Shown here in pieces: positions 1-7,211 of a stretch of DNA of 64,000 bases. Below the pieces are notes generated by a model. The model saw only the letters and a list, made by a program, of their open reading frames with translations, did not search any database and was not told the DNA's origin. The translations under genes and the position numbers were made by a program. Every line of letters begins with the position of its first letter. Position 1 is the first letter of the stretch. The stretch comes from Gemmatimonadaceae bacterium. GTDB lineage: Bacteria; Gemmatimonadota; Gemmatimonadetes; Gemmatimonadales; Gemmatimonadaceae. Where the stretch lies: positions 1,089,586-1,153,585 of the forward strand of contig JAHBVS010000001.1 in the NCBI GenBank assembly GCA_019637445.1, in the 5' to 3' direction.

Positions 1-177
1 CAAGAACGCCCACGGGGTCGCCGCGGGCACATCGCGTTTTAGCACATTCTTTAGCGTGGCGGCAATCGCGGCAAATGACCACGGGCTTCAACTGTGAGGC
101 GGAGGATAGTGGGGTGTCAAGGTGGCGTCAAGACGTTCCGCTTTCTCGGTTCGGACCTTTCACCTGGACTGCTAGCC

Positions 178-735
178 GTGGCTGACCATCGCCCCCTTCG
201 ATATTCCATCAACGTCACGCTCGACGGCTGTTGCGATCACCGCGCCGTCATCCCGACCGAGGACACGCATCGCCATGCCCTTGAGGGCATCGCGCGGGCC
301 GACGCCCTTCTGCTCGGCCGCGTCACCTACCAGATGATGGAATCCGCGTGGCGGCTCTCGACCCGCACGGTGGAAATGCCAGCGTGGACCGACCCGTTTG
401 CGCACACGATCGACGCCGCACGAAAGTACGTCGTGTCAAACAGTCTTTCGTGGGTCGACTGGAACGCGGAGCTCATCCGCGGCGACCTTGCGGACGCAGT
501 GCGGAAGCTCAAGCAGCAGCCGGGCAAGGGCCTCGCCACGGGCGGCGTGACGTTGCCGATGGCACTCGCCGAACTCGACCTGATCGACGAGTACGAGTTC
601 GTGGTGCACCCACGGATCGCGGGGGACGGGCCGAGCCTGTTTGCGGGCCTTTCCAAGAGTGTCGACCTCTCGCTGGTGGACCGCGTGGAGCTCGGGTCGG
701 GTGCGGTTGTGCTCAGGTACGAGCCGCGGCGCTGA
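178..735 (+). CDS. Dihydrofolate reductase-like (RibD C-terminal domain) protein
   Basis: This is a probable NADPH-dependent reductase of the RibD C-terminal/DHFR-like fold; the substrate is not known. The product of about 185 residues begins with the typical strand RYSINVTLDG, continues with the family pattern LLGRVTYQMM, and has a late glycine-rich strand (LATGGVTLPMAL) followed by DEYEFVVHPRIAGDGPSLF, which matches the cofactor-binding half of the family. The frame is open back to a GTG at 94, but the upstream residues are not conserved-looking, so the GTG at 178, about six residues before the first strand, is preferred. No strong ribosome site is visible. It stands alone, with a small membrane-protein gene 75 bp downstream. 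Confidence 0.8.
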   Translation: MADHRPLRYSINVTLDGCCDHRAVIPTEDTHRHALEGIARADALLLGRVTYQMMESAWRLSTRTVEMPAWTDPFAHTIDAARKYVVSNSLSWVDWNAELIRGDLADAVRKLKQQPGKGLATGGVTLPMALAELDLIDEYEFVVHPRIAGDGPSLFAGLSKSVDLSLVDRVELGSGAVVLRYEPRR

Positions 736-810
736 CACTCCCCGAACCGGGCCACCGTAGGGATTCCGGCCGTCGCACCCCGCCGGGCCACTCCTTCCCT
801 GGAGCCTCAA

Positions 811-1011
811 GTGCTGTCTCTCTTTCTCCGCCTCTTTGCCCTACGGCCGCTGCTCTCGCTGGCCATCTTCGGCTTCCCGATCCTGCTGCTCGTGGCGGTC
901 GGCCTCATCACGATCTTCGCGCTCAAGGCGATGGTGTTCATCGTGCTGCCGCTGATTGCCATCGTGTGGTTGTACCGTCGGCTCAGCAGCGATGGAACCT
1001 CCGGCGCGTAG
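811..1011 (+). CDS. Small hydrophobic membrane protein (66 aa)
   Basis: This is a 66-residue protein of unknown function. Residues 1-55 are almost wholly hydrophobic, enough for two membrane segments, and the tail YRRLSSDGTSGA is polar. The GTG start is supported by GGAG at 801-804, seven bases upstream. No family is recognised. The length, the ribosome site and the lack of a plausible competing frame argue that it is real, but there is no functional context. Confidence 0.5.
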   Translation: MLSLFLRLFALRPLLSLAIFGFPILLLVAVGLITIFALKAMVFIVLPLIAIVWLYRRLSSDGTSGA

Positions 1012-1216
1012 GATCCCGGACCGAGGGCGCTGGGCCACCTGCGGCCGCGGTTGACTGCGGCCCAACAATCGTACGGTTCGGCTGCGAAGCGGGCTAGCGG
1101 CGGCGCTGCGAGGGGTGGAGGCGCACGCGCCGCGCCCGCGCGTTCTGCTTGCGCGACGAAGTGCCGGCGGGTCGATTTCCTGTGGTGCTACGACCTCCTT
1201 CGAAATCCCCATCACG

Positions 1217-1969
1217 ATGCCATTCTCGCTCTGCCGAGCCGCCGGGCTGCTCGCCTGCCTGTCCGTCAGCGCCGCCGCGCAAACGTGGGACGTGCACTCG
1301 ATGTCTCGCCCCAAGCCGCCCGTCGTCTCGCCCGCGGCGGCCGATGCCAGCGCCGCGCCGCCGGCCGACGCGATCGTGCTCTTTGATGGCCGTGACCTGA
1401 GTCGCTGGCGCAGCGCAGGTGGCTCGCCCGCCAAGTGGCGCATCGTCGACGGGGCGCTGGAGGTCGTGCGCGGCACGGGCAGCATCGCGACGGCCGATGG
1501 TTTCGGCGACATCCAGCTGCATGTCGAGTGGCGCGCCGTGGCCCCGCCGCGCGGTGAGGGCCAGAACCGCAGCAACAGCGGGGTGTTCCTGATGGGGCGC
1601 TACGAGGTTCAGGTGCTCGACTCGTACCGCAGCGAGACCTATGCCGACGGTCAGGCGGCTGCGCTCTACGGCCAGCATCCGCCGCTGGTCAACGCCAGCC
1701 GGCCGCCCGGCGAATGGCAGAGCTACGACATCGTCTTTCGCCGTCCGCGCTTCGCGGCCGATGGCAGCGTCATCGAACCCGCGCGAATCACGATGTTCCA
1801 CAACGGAGTGTTGGTGCACGACGGCGTGGCGTTCCAGGGTGCGACGGCGCACATGCGCGCCGCCAGCTACGCAGCGCACGAGGACCGACTACCACTCGCG
1901 CTGCAGGATCACGGCGACCCCGTGCAGTTCCGGAACATCTGGCTGCGGGACCTCGAGCGCCGAGACTGA
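1217..1969 (+). CDS. Secreted DUF1080 (3-keto-disaccharide hydrolase-like) protein
   Basis: This is a predicted secreted protein with a DUF1080 concanavalin-like fold, a family that includes 3-keto-disaccharide hydrolases and sugar-binding proteins. The N-terminus MPFSLCRAAGLLACLSVSAAAQ is a signal peptide cleaved after AAAQ. The domain opens with IVLFDGRDLSRWR, continues through KWRIVDGALEV and SNSGVFLMGRYEVQVLDS, and ends with the usual strand PVQFRNIWLRDL, so it is full length at 250 residues. The frame is open to 1115, but the ATG at 1217 begins exactly at the signal peptide. It probably acts in the periplasm on glycoside material; the exact substrate is not visible. Confidence 0.85.
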   Translation: MPFSLCRAAGLLACLSVSAAAQTWDVHSMSRPKPPVVSPAAADASAAPPADAIVLFDGRDLSRWRSAGGSPAKWRIVDGALEVVRGTGSIATADGFGDIQLHVEWRAVAPPRGEGQNRSNSGVFLMGRYEVQVLDSYRSETYADGQAAALYGQHPPLVNASRPPGEWQSYDIVFRRPRFAADGSVIEPARITMFHNGVLVHDGVAFQGATAHMRAASYAAHEDRLPLALQDHGDPVQFRNIWLRDLERRD

Positions 1970-1997
1970 TCCGGCGCGATTCGATCTGGGGACGCGT

Positions 1998-2234
1998 TTA
2001 GGGCGCGTTCGCGATGGAGTCGAGTCGACGCTGCCGCGCCGCTGCGGAGTCGGCGGCCGACAACGCGTTCTGCACGCCGCGCGAACCGGGGAGCCCGGAG
2101 GCGCCGATGGTGCTGTCCACGGCGCGTTGCTGCTCCGGTGTGCGTGGCGTTGAAGCCGCCGGCTTGCTGTCGCCGCAGGCGGACAGCGACGTCGCGAAGA
2201 CTGTGGCAAGCAGCGCGAGGGAAACTCGAGTCAT
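1998..2234 (-). CDS. Small lipoprotein, unknown function
   Basis: This is a predicted outer-membrane or periplasmic lipoprotein of 78 residues. The N-terminus MTRVSLALLATVFATSLSAC is a lipoprotein signal with lipobox LSAC. The rest is low-complexity, rich in Ala, Ser and Arg, with no recognised domain. It follows the pterin dehydratase gene directly. The ATG at 2234 lies eight bases after the GGAGGGG stretch; a GTG at 2240 overlapping the upstream stop codon is the alternative start. The pair looks co-transcribed, although no shared role is evident. Confidence 0.65.
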   Translation of the reverse strand: MTRVSLALLATVFATSLSACGDSKPAASTPRTPEQQRAVDSTIGASGLPGSRGVQNALSAADSAAARQRRLDSIANAP

Positions 2235-2239
2235 GGCCA

Positions 2240-2533
2240 CTACCCCTCCACCGCGCCATCCACCAGCGCGGCCAGCTCAAAGTCCAAGGTGGTCAGTCCA
2301 CCCTGGTCGTGCGTAGACAAGGATACAATCACGCGATTGTAACGCAGGTCGAGATCGGGATGGTGTTCCCGCGCCTCAGCGGGTGCGACCAGACGCTGCA
2401 CGAAGGCCACCGCGTCAGGGAATCCCCCAAACGTAAACGTGCGCGTAATGGCGTCGCCGGCCCGGCTCCAGCCGGGCAGCGTCGCGAGGCGTGCGGCAAT
2501 CTCTGATTCCGAGAGGCGGGAAGGGCGGGCCAT
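2240..2533 (-). CDS. phhB: 4a-hydroxytetrahydrobiopterin dehydratase (PCD/DCoH family)
   Basis: The enzyme dehydrates pterin-4a-carbinolamine and recycles the pterin cofactor of aromatic amino acid hydroxylases; some family members instead act in molybdopterin metabolism. The 97-residue product has the whole compact fold: LSESEIAARLATLPGW, then ITRTFTFGGFPDAVAFV, the signature EAREHHPDLDLRYNRVIVSL, and the terminal THDQGGLTTLDFELA. The frame is open further upstream, but the ATG at 2533 has a GGAG six bases before it and matches the family N-terminus. No hydroxylase gene is nearby, so its partner is elsewhere. Confidence 0.93.
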   Translation of the reverse strand: MARPSRLSESEIAARLATLPGWSRAGDAITRTFTFGGFPDAVAFVQRLVAPAEAREHHPDLDLRYNRVIVSLSTHDQGGLTTLDFELAALVDGAVEG

Positions 2534-2637
2534 CGCAGTCTCCGGCAGGGTGATGACCCAAGCTGCGCCAAGCCTCACTTACGTTCAAGCGCTGGCGACG
2601 TCAAACTTGTGGTGAGCCCTCACCTCCCGGAGGACCC

Positions 2638-3078
2638 GTGACCTCATCCGATTCCCTGCTGCTGCTGCGCCGCGGCCTGCTCGCGCTCCTGGCCTTCGGC
2701 TGCGTCGGCCTGATCGGGGAACTCGTGGTGCTGGAGCATTACGAAGAGACGTACCAAGTCGTGCCGCTGGCCCTGCTCTCGCTGACGCTGCTCGTCATCG
2801 GCTGGCAGTGGACCGCAGGCTCGAAGGCCAGCCTGCGCGCGTTGCAGGTGCTGATGCTGCTGCTGATTGTCGCCGGCGTCGCGGGTGCGGCGCTGCATCT
2901 GGGCGGGAACTATGAGGCCGAGCGCGAGTTCGAACCGGATCTCGTCGGGCTGCCCTTCTGGATGGAAGTCATCCGTGGCGCCGCCCCCGCCCTCGCGCCC
3001 GGAACATTGATCCAGTTCGGATTGCTGGGCCTGCTCTATGCGTATCGTCATCCACTTCTCAACAAGTCGGAGTCCTGA
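2638..3078 (+). CDS. Four-helix integral membrane protein, unknown
   Basis: This is a 146-residue membrane protein with four hydrophobic segments, at about residues 12-32, 41-58, 67-88 and 118-137, and a polar loop rich in acidic residues between the third and fourth. No family is recognised. The GTG start has GGAGG 4-8 bases upstream. It ends one base before the secreted helix-hairpin-helix gene, so the two are almost certainly one transcript, and the protein could anchor or serve the exported partner; that is inference from position only. Confidence 0.7.
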   Translation: MTSSDSLLLLRRGLLALLAFGCVGLIGELVVLEHYEETYQVVPLALLSLTLLVIGWQWTAGSKASLRALQVLMLLLIVAGVAGAALHLGGNYEAEREFEPDLVGLPFWMEVIRGAAPALAPGTLIQFGLLGLLYAYRHPLLNKSES

Positions 3079-3079
3079 A

Positions 3080-3712
3080 ATGTCTGCCCGCTCGTTGTTC
3101 CTTGGTCTCGCCCTGATCGCCGCGTCCGCTCTCGTCGCCAACGCACAGGTCGGAAAATCCCTCGGCGTGCTGGAGGCCAACACGGCCGCCGAGGCCGAGA
3201 TTGCCGCGCTGCCACATATGAACGCCGAGCGTGCCAAGGCGCTCGTGGCCGCGCGCCCGTTCCTCTCGATGACGGCCTTCGACGCCTTCCTCGCGCCGAC
3301 ACTGGCCGCCGACCAGCGCAAGGAGCTCTACGTCAAGCTGTTCGTGCACATCAACCTCAACGCGGCCACCCGCGAGGAGATCCTGATGGTGCCGGGCATT
3401 GGCCCGCGGATGCTGCGCGAATTCCTGGAGTACCGGCCGTACCGCGGACTCGGTCAGTTCCGGAAGGAGATGCTCAAGTATGTGGGCGAGGACGAGGTCG
3501 CGCGGATGGAGCAATACGTGTTCGTGCCGATGGACCTCAATACCGCCAGCGATGACGACCTGCGCACCATTCCGGGCTTCGGCCCGCGGATGCTGCGTGA
3601 GTTCCGGGAGTACCGTCCGTACCGGAGCATCGGGCAGTTCCGCCAGGAGATCGGCAAGTACGTGAACGCCCAGGAAGTCGCGCGGCTCGAACGTTACATC
3701 GAGATTCGCTGA
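3080..3712 (+). CDS. Secreted protein with three helix-hairpin-helix repeats (ComEA-like)
   Basis: This is a probable exported DNA-binding protein. A signal peptide covers residues 1-22 (cut after VANA). Three units of about 60 residues follow. The first is degenerate (EANTAAEAEIAALPHM). The second has INLNAATREEILMVPGIGPR and the third has DLNTASDDDLRTIPGFGPR, the usual helix-hairpin-helix pattern of ComEA-type proteins. Units two and three are also alike in DNA: the run GGCCCGCGGATGCTGCG occurs at 3403 and again at 3583, exactly 180 bp apart, which points to a fairly recent internal duplication. The ATG at 3080 starts the signal peptide. A strong hairpin terminator follows. Confidence 0.8.
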   Translation: MSARSLFLGLALIAASALVANAQVGKSLGVLEANTAAEAEIAALPHMNAERAKALVAARPFLSMTAFDAFLAPTLAADQRKELYVKLFVHINLNAATREEILMVPGIGPRMLREFLEYRPYRGLGQFRKEMLKYVGEDEVARMEQYVFVPMDLNTASDDDLRTIPGFGPRMLREFREYRPYRSIGQFRQEIGKYVNAQEVARLERYIEIR

Positions 3713-3726
3713 GCCCTGGGAATGCG

Positions 3727-3762
3727 ACGGGGGCGGGCGCCGGTTCCGGCGCCCGCCCCCGT
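3727..3762. terminator. Strong bidirectional hairpin between convergent genes
   Basis: A perfect 17-bp GC-rich inverted repeat (left arm 3727-3743, right arm 3746-3762) with a two-base centre lies 15 bp after the stop of the helix-hairpin-helix gene and 18 bp before the stop of the convergent secreted gene. No long T run follows, so termination in vivo is inferred from position and stem strength. Confidence 0.65.
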
Positions 3763-3779
3763 TTGCGTCTCGCTCGCGG

Positions 3780-4181
3780 CTATCCAGCCGCGCAGAGGTG
3801 TTCCATGGCGACGTGCGCGAAGGTGCTCGTCAGCGCTGGGCCGAAGCCCGGCTTGGCCGGCCGACTCTGGCGGTAGATCGTGCCCCGCCGCTCGTCGTGC
3901 CAGATGATGCTCTCCTTCACCGCCACCTTCTTGGCGGCACAGTCGAACATCGCCACCGCACGCGAGCCGGTGATCGGCCCCTGTGGCGTATCCACTGGCT
4001 CGGCGTAGACCACGCGCACCGTGGCGGTGATGATGCCCGCGGCGTCCTTCGAGATGCTGGCGGGATCGACATAGACGGCGTTGCCGGTCGATGTCTTGCC
4101 AATTTCCCGCCAGCCCGGCGCCTGGGCCGCGGCCGACGACGCAGCAAGTCCGACGGCGATCAGTGCGAGCAGCACGCGCAA
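3780..4181 (-). CDS. Secreted surface-adhesin E-like protein
   Basis: This is a 133-residue exported protein with signal peptide MRVLLALIAVGLAASSAAAQ. The mature part (GWREIGKTSTGNAVYVDPASI, then a central strand series and AMFDCAAKKVAVKESIIWH) resembles the surface-adhesin protein E/CNP1-like family of small periplasmic proteins with unclear roles. The start codon is TTG at 4181, chosen because GGAGG lies nine to ten bases upstream; a GTG two codons later would be too far from it. It follows the zinc-ribbon gene by 16 bp on the same strand, probably co-transcribed. Confidence 0.7.
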   Translation of the reverse strand: MRVLLALIAVGLAASSAAAQAPGWREIGKTSTGNAVYVDPASISKDAAGIITATVRVVYAEPVDTPQGPITGSRAVAMFDCAAKKVAVKESIIWHDERRGTIYRQSRPAKPGFGPALTSTFAHVAMEHLCAAG

Positions 4182-4197
4182 GACGCAGTCCCTCCGT

Positions 4198-4407
4198 TCA
4201 GTTCAAGGCCACGAGGCGCACGACGCGCGCCCCACAAGTCCCGCACTTGCCGATCAAGGCCAGCTCCTTGTCGCGCAACTCGGCTTCGGTCAGGTCGAAG
4301 TGCCGCGTGGCCAGGCAGCGCGTGCAGAACCCGCTGTCGAGCAGCTTCGTCTTCGTGGCCTCCGGGACCTTGTCCCAGATGGCCTGCGCCTCTGGAGTGA
4401 ACGCCAC
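4198..4407 (-). CDS. Small zinc-ribbon protein
   Basis: This is a 69-residue protein with two CxxC pairs (FCTRCLAT at about 28-31 and KCGTCGAR at about 55-58), spaced as in a zinc ribbon. A helical start (PEAQAIWDKVPEATKTKLL) precedes the ribbon. The function is not known; such ribbons bind nucleic acid or protein. The surrounding frame runs on for a further 130 codons upstream, but the GTG at 4407 has GGAG seven bases before it and begins the conserved-looking part. It is divergent from the Rieske gene across a 163-bp gap. Confidence 0.65.
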   Translation of the reverse strand: MAFTPEAQAIWDKVPEATKTKLLDSGFCTRCLATRHFDLTEAELRDKELALIGKCGTCGARVVRLVALN

Positions 4408-4570
4408 GAGCGGCTCCGTGCAGGGGTGTCGGGTGACGCTCCCCAACGATGCCGCCGCGTGCATCCGACCGCTACCCCTCGCCCTTACGTGCGGGGCCCT
4501 GAACGTCCGGCGGGGTATGGACGTTAGTCTGGAACCTGCCCCCGCGGCCCAATTCCAACCGGAGCCCCCT

Positions 4571-5083
4571 GTGCACGACCCCTGCGATCTGTCCACCACC
4601 GATTGCCACGACGAACCTACCGGCGGCCGCCGCGCCTTCCTGCGCGAGAGTCTGATGGCCGTGGCCGCGCTGGCCGCCGTTGGCGTTGGTGCCGATCGGC
4701 TCGAGGCGATGCAGCGCGTCTTCCTGACGGGCGAGCGCGTCGGCGATGAACTGCGCTTTCCGATGCCGACCGCCGACGGCGCCACGATCGATACGGCCAA
4801 CCGCGTCGTGATTGCCCGCTATCAGGGCAGCGTGTACGCCTTCGACATCGAGTGCCCCCACCGCGGCACGGACATCGAATGGCAGGGTGAGAACGGCCGA
4901 TTCTTCTGCCCCAAGCACAAGAGCACCTTCCAGCCGGAAGGCACGCTGATCGGCGGCAAGGCGGAGCGTGGCTTGGACCGCCACCCAGTTCGCCGTGATG
5001 GCGACCACATCGTCGTGGACACCTCGGTGACGATCCGCAGCACCGACCCCGAGGCCTGGGGATCGGCGAAGCTCGCGGCCTAG
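4571..5083 (+). CDS. Rieske [2Fe-2S] protein with Tat-like leader
   Basis: This is a predicted exported Rieske iron-sulfur protein that would carry one electron in the periplasm. The leader GGRRAFLRESLMAVAALAAVG is a Tat-type signal (RRxFL). The cluster-binding motifs are both present: CPHRGTDIEW and CPKHKSTF, giving Cys-His and Cys-His ligands. At 170 residues it is a single-domain protein, not an oxygenase alpha subunit. No cytochrome b partner is adjacent, so a bc1 role is not supported. The GTG start at 4571 has GGAG seven bases upstream. Its stop overlaps the stop of the convergent gene by four bases (CTAG). Confidence 0.85.
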   Translation: MHDPCDLSTTDCHDEPTGGRRAFLRESLMAVAALAAVGVGADRLEAMQRVFLTGERVGDELRFPMPTADGATIDTANRVVIARYQGSVYAFDIECPHRGTDIEWQGENGRFFCPKHKSTFQPEGTLIGGKAERGLDRHPVRRDGDHIVVDTSVTIRSTDPEAWGSAKLAA

Positions 5084-6180
5084 GCCTCCGCCTCCAGCAC
5101 TTCCCGCTCCACCGCCGCGCGCAGGATGCTCATGAAGTCCTGCGCGTTGGTGACGACACCGACCGCCTGATGCGTGCCGCGGTCCTTGAGTTTGCTGACG
5201 AGGAACTCGCTGGCATCCACGCAAATGGTGGGCAACTCGACCAAGCCCCGTTCCGCATCCTCGTAGTACGCGGGTAGCATGTTGCCCACCGCGATCGAGT
5301 GCAGCGCGGTGGCAATCATCACCGCCATCGTCGCCTTCACGGCGTGTGCACGCATCGCTTCCTGTGCGGCCACCGCGTCGGTGAACACGTCGGGCAGCGG
5401 CCCGTCATCGCGGATGGAGCCACCCAGCACAAAGGGCACGCCCTCCACCACGCAGGCGTGCATGATGCCGCCCGTGATCACGCCCTGCTTCACCGCGTCG
5501 GCGATGCTGCCGGCCCGACGCACGGCATTGATGGCCCGCATATGTGCCGCGTGGCCGCCTTCGGTCGGCTCGCCATCGCTGCTCATCCCCAACGTCGTCC
5601 CCACGATTGCGGCCTCGATGTCGTGCACCGCGACGGCATTGCCCGCCAGCAGCGCCTGCACGAAGCCGTTGCGAATGAACCAGACGAGGTTGTCGCGCGC
5701 CCGCGAGTGCACCAGCGCCGGCCCGGTTACCCACAACACGTGCCCACCGCGTCGCTTCTCGGCCACCAACATCCGGGCGATCATGCCGTAGTCGATTGGC
5801 TTCTCACGCGAGACCTGGCTCGACATAAAGTGGAAGTCGCCGTCGACGTCGCGATCGCTCACAAAGCCGCGTGCGTGCACCAGCACACCCTCGCTGCCGT
5901 CCTCGGCGAGGCCAACGACGACCTCGTCCCCCGCGCGTACGCGGCGGCCCTCGCGCACCCACCAGGTTCCATCCTTGCCGCGCAGCAGCACGCCGTCCAT
6001 CCGCGGCTCCCTGGGCAGCGTCCACTTGCCGTCCGCAGCCTTCACGTACGTTGGAAGGTTCGTCGTCGCGAAGAAGCCGTCGGGCAGCACGCCGTCGCGC
6101 TCGCAGGCCACCGTGCGCGCCGCAGGCGCACCGCGCAGTGCGGCCGTCTCAAAGTCGGGTGCTACGTAGCGGATGGTCAT
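5080..6180 (-). CDS. COG1915/TIGR00300-family ornithine cyclodeaminase-like protein (LOR/SDH domain)
   Basis: This protein matches the stand-alone LOR/SDH conserved domain, related to the C-terminal half of cyanobacterial arginine dihydrolase AgrE/ArgZ and to archaeal ornithine cyclodeaminase, which makes proline from ornithine using NAD. Supporting patterns are the N-terminal GVLPDGFFATTNLPTYVK and the region GHVLWVTGPALVHSRAR followed by NGFVQALLAGNAVAVHDIE. It is 366 residues from ATG 6180, with arginase ending six bases upstream on the same strand. That pairing (arginine to ornithine, ornithine to proline) is the main support for the function; enzymatic identity is inferred. A longer frame starting at 6228 would overlap arginase and is not needed. 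Confidence 0.75.
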   Translation of the reverse strand: MTIRYVAPDFETAALRGAPAARTVACERDGVLPDGFFATTNLPTYVKAADGKWTLPREPRMDGVLLRGKDGTWWVREGRRVRAGDEVVVGLAEDGSEGVLVHARGFVSDRDVDGDFHFMSSQVSREKPIDYGMIARMLVAEKRRGGHVLWVTGPALVHSRARDNLVWFIRNGFVQALLAGNAVAVHDIEAAIVGTTLGMSSDGEPTEGGHAAHMRAINAVRRAGSIADAVKQGVITGGIMHACVVEGVPFVLGGSIRDDGPLPDVFTDAVAAQEAMRAHAVKATMAVMIATALHSIAVGNMLPAYYEDAERGLVELPTICVDASEFLVSKLKDRGTHQAVGVVTNAQDFMSILRAAVEREVLEAEA

Positions 6181-6185
6181 GGAAA

Positions 6186-7097
6186 TCAGAGGATGCGCTT
6201 GCCCAGCGCGCTGAGGATCAGTTCGCAAGCGGTCTCAGCGGTGCGATTGCGTTCGTCGAGCACCGGGTTCACCTCGACGAGGTCCAGCCCCACGAGCTTC
6301 CCCGTGTCCGCCAGCACTTCCATCGCAAGGTGCGCCTCGCGGTAGGTCATCCCACCCGGCACGGCGGTGCCGACGCCCGGCGCTTCCTCGGGGTCGATGA
6401 CGTCCATGTCGAACGAGACCCAGATGCCCGCCGTCTCGGCCGTGATGCGTGCGATCGCCTCTTCCATGACGGTGCGCAGTCCACGTTCGTCGAGCGCGCG
6501 CATGGTGTAGGCCGAGAGCTTCCACTTCTTGATGTGGTTGCGTTCGGCGGTGTCGAGGTCACGTAGCCCGACCAGCGCCACATCCTGGGCCTGCAGCGCC
6601 GGCGGCGTGCCGGTGATCTCGACCATCGCCTTGTCGCCGTAGCCGAGCAGGGCGGCCAGCGGCATGCCGTGCACGTTGCCGGAGCGCGAGGTGCCCGGCG
6701 TGTTCAGGTCGCCGTGCGCGTCGATCCAGATGGCACCGAGCCGTTCACCGCGGCCGCGCAGATGCGCGGCGGCACCGGCGATGCTGCCTGCCGAGAGCGA
6801 ATGGTCGCCACCGAGCACGACCGGAATGCGCCCATCGGCCAACGCCTGCCGCGTGCGCGCGGCCACGTCGGCGCAGACGTCCGTGATGGAACCGAGGTAT
6901 CGGGCGCCACGCTGCGCACCGCGTGCGGCGTCCTCGCGGAATGGCACGAGCACGTTGCCCGCGTCGTCCACGTCGTGGCCGAGCTTGGCCAGACGTTCAC
7001 GCAGGTCGGTATAGCGGACGGCGCGCGGACCCATGTCCACGCCGCGGCGGCTCGCGCCGAGGTCCATTGGAACGCCGATGATTCGAATGTTTGCCAT
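6186..7097 (-). CDS. rocF: Arginase
   Basis: Arginase hydrolyses L-arginine to ornithine and urea with a binuclear manganese centre. The 303-residue product has all the metal-ligand blocks: GGDHSLSAGS, WIDAHGDLNTP and SFDMDVIDPEEAPGVGT. The N-terminal IRIIGVPMDLGASRRGVDMGP is typical of arginase rather than agmatinase. It is the first gene of a two-gene operon with the ornithine cyclodeaminase-like gene six bases downstream. The expected use is arginine catabolism to proline. No urease is visible in the window. Confidence 0.95.
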   Translation of the reverse strand: MANIRIIGVPMDLGASRRGVDMGPRAVRYTDLRERLAKLGHDVDDAGNVLVPFREDAARGAQRGARYLGSITDVCADVAARTRQALADGRIPVVLGGDHSLSAGSIAGAAAHLRGRGERLGAIWIDAHGDLNTPGTSRSGNVHGMPLAALLGYGDKAMVEITGTPPALQAQDVALVGLRDLDTAERNHIKKWKLSAYTMRALDERGLRTVMEEAIARITAETAGIWVSFDMDVIDPEEAPGVGTAVPGGMTYREAHLAMEVLADTGKLVGLDLVEVNPVLDERNRTAETACELILSALGKRIL

Positions 7098-7211
7098 GGA
7101 TGGAGCTTCGCTGGCGGAATGGCTGACCGGAAGGGCGGCGCATGCCTATGCGCGGGCGGCAGGGGTTATGCAGGGGCGGATGAATATCCTGCCGGTGGCC
7201 GGCCGACGATC

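Noticed and set aside
1-177. Gene or promoter at the left edge
   Set aside because: No frame with recognisable content and no clear promoter was seen in the first 177 bases; the open frame from 94 has no conserved residues before 178.
1094-1210. Possible small basic protein on the minus strand, with AAGGAGG near 1195-1202
   Set aside because: The ribosome-site-like run is followed by no ATG, GTG or TTG at a usable distance, and the basic translation matches no small ribosomal protein that I recognise.
7138-7153. Hairpin GCGCAT-GCCT-ATGCGC between the porin and arginase genes as a terminator
   Set aside because: The stem is only six base pairs and no T run follows on the transcribed strand, so it is not strong enough to call.
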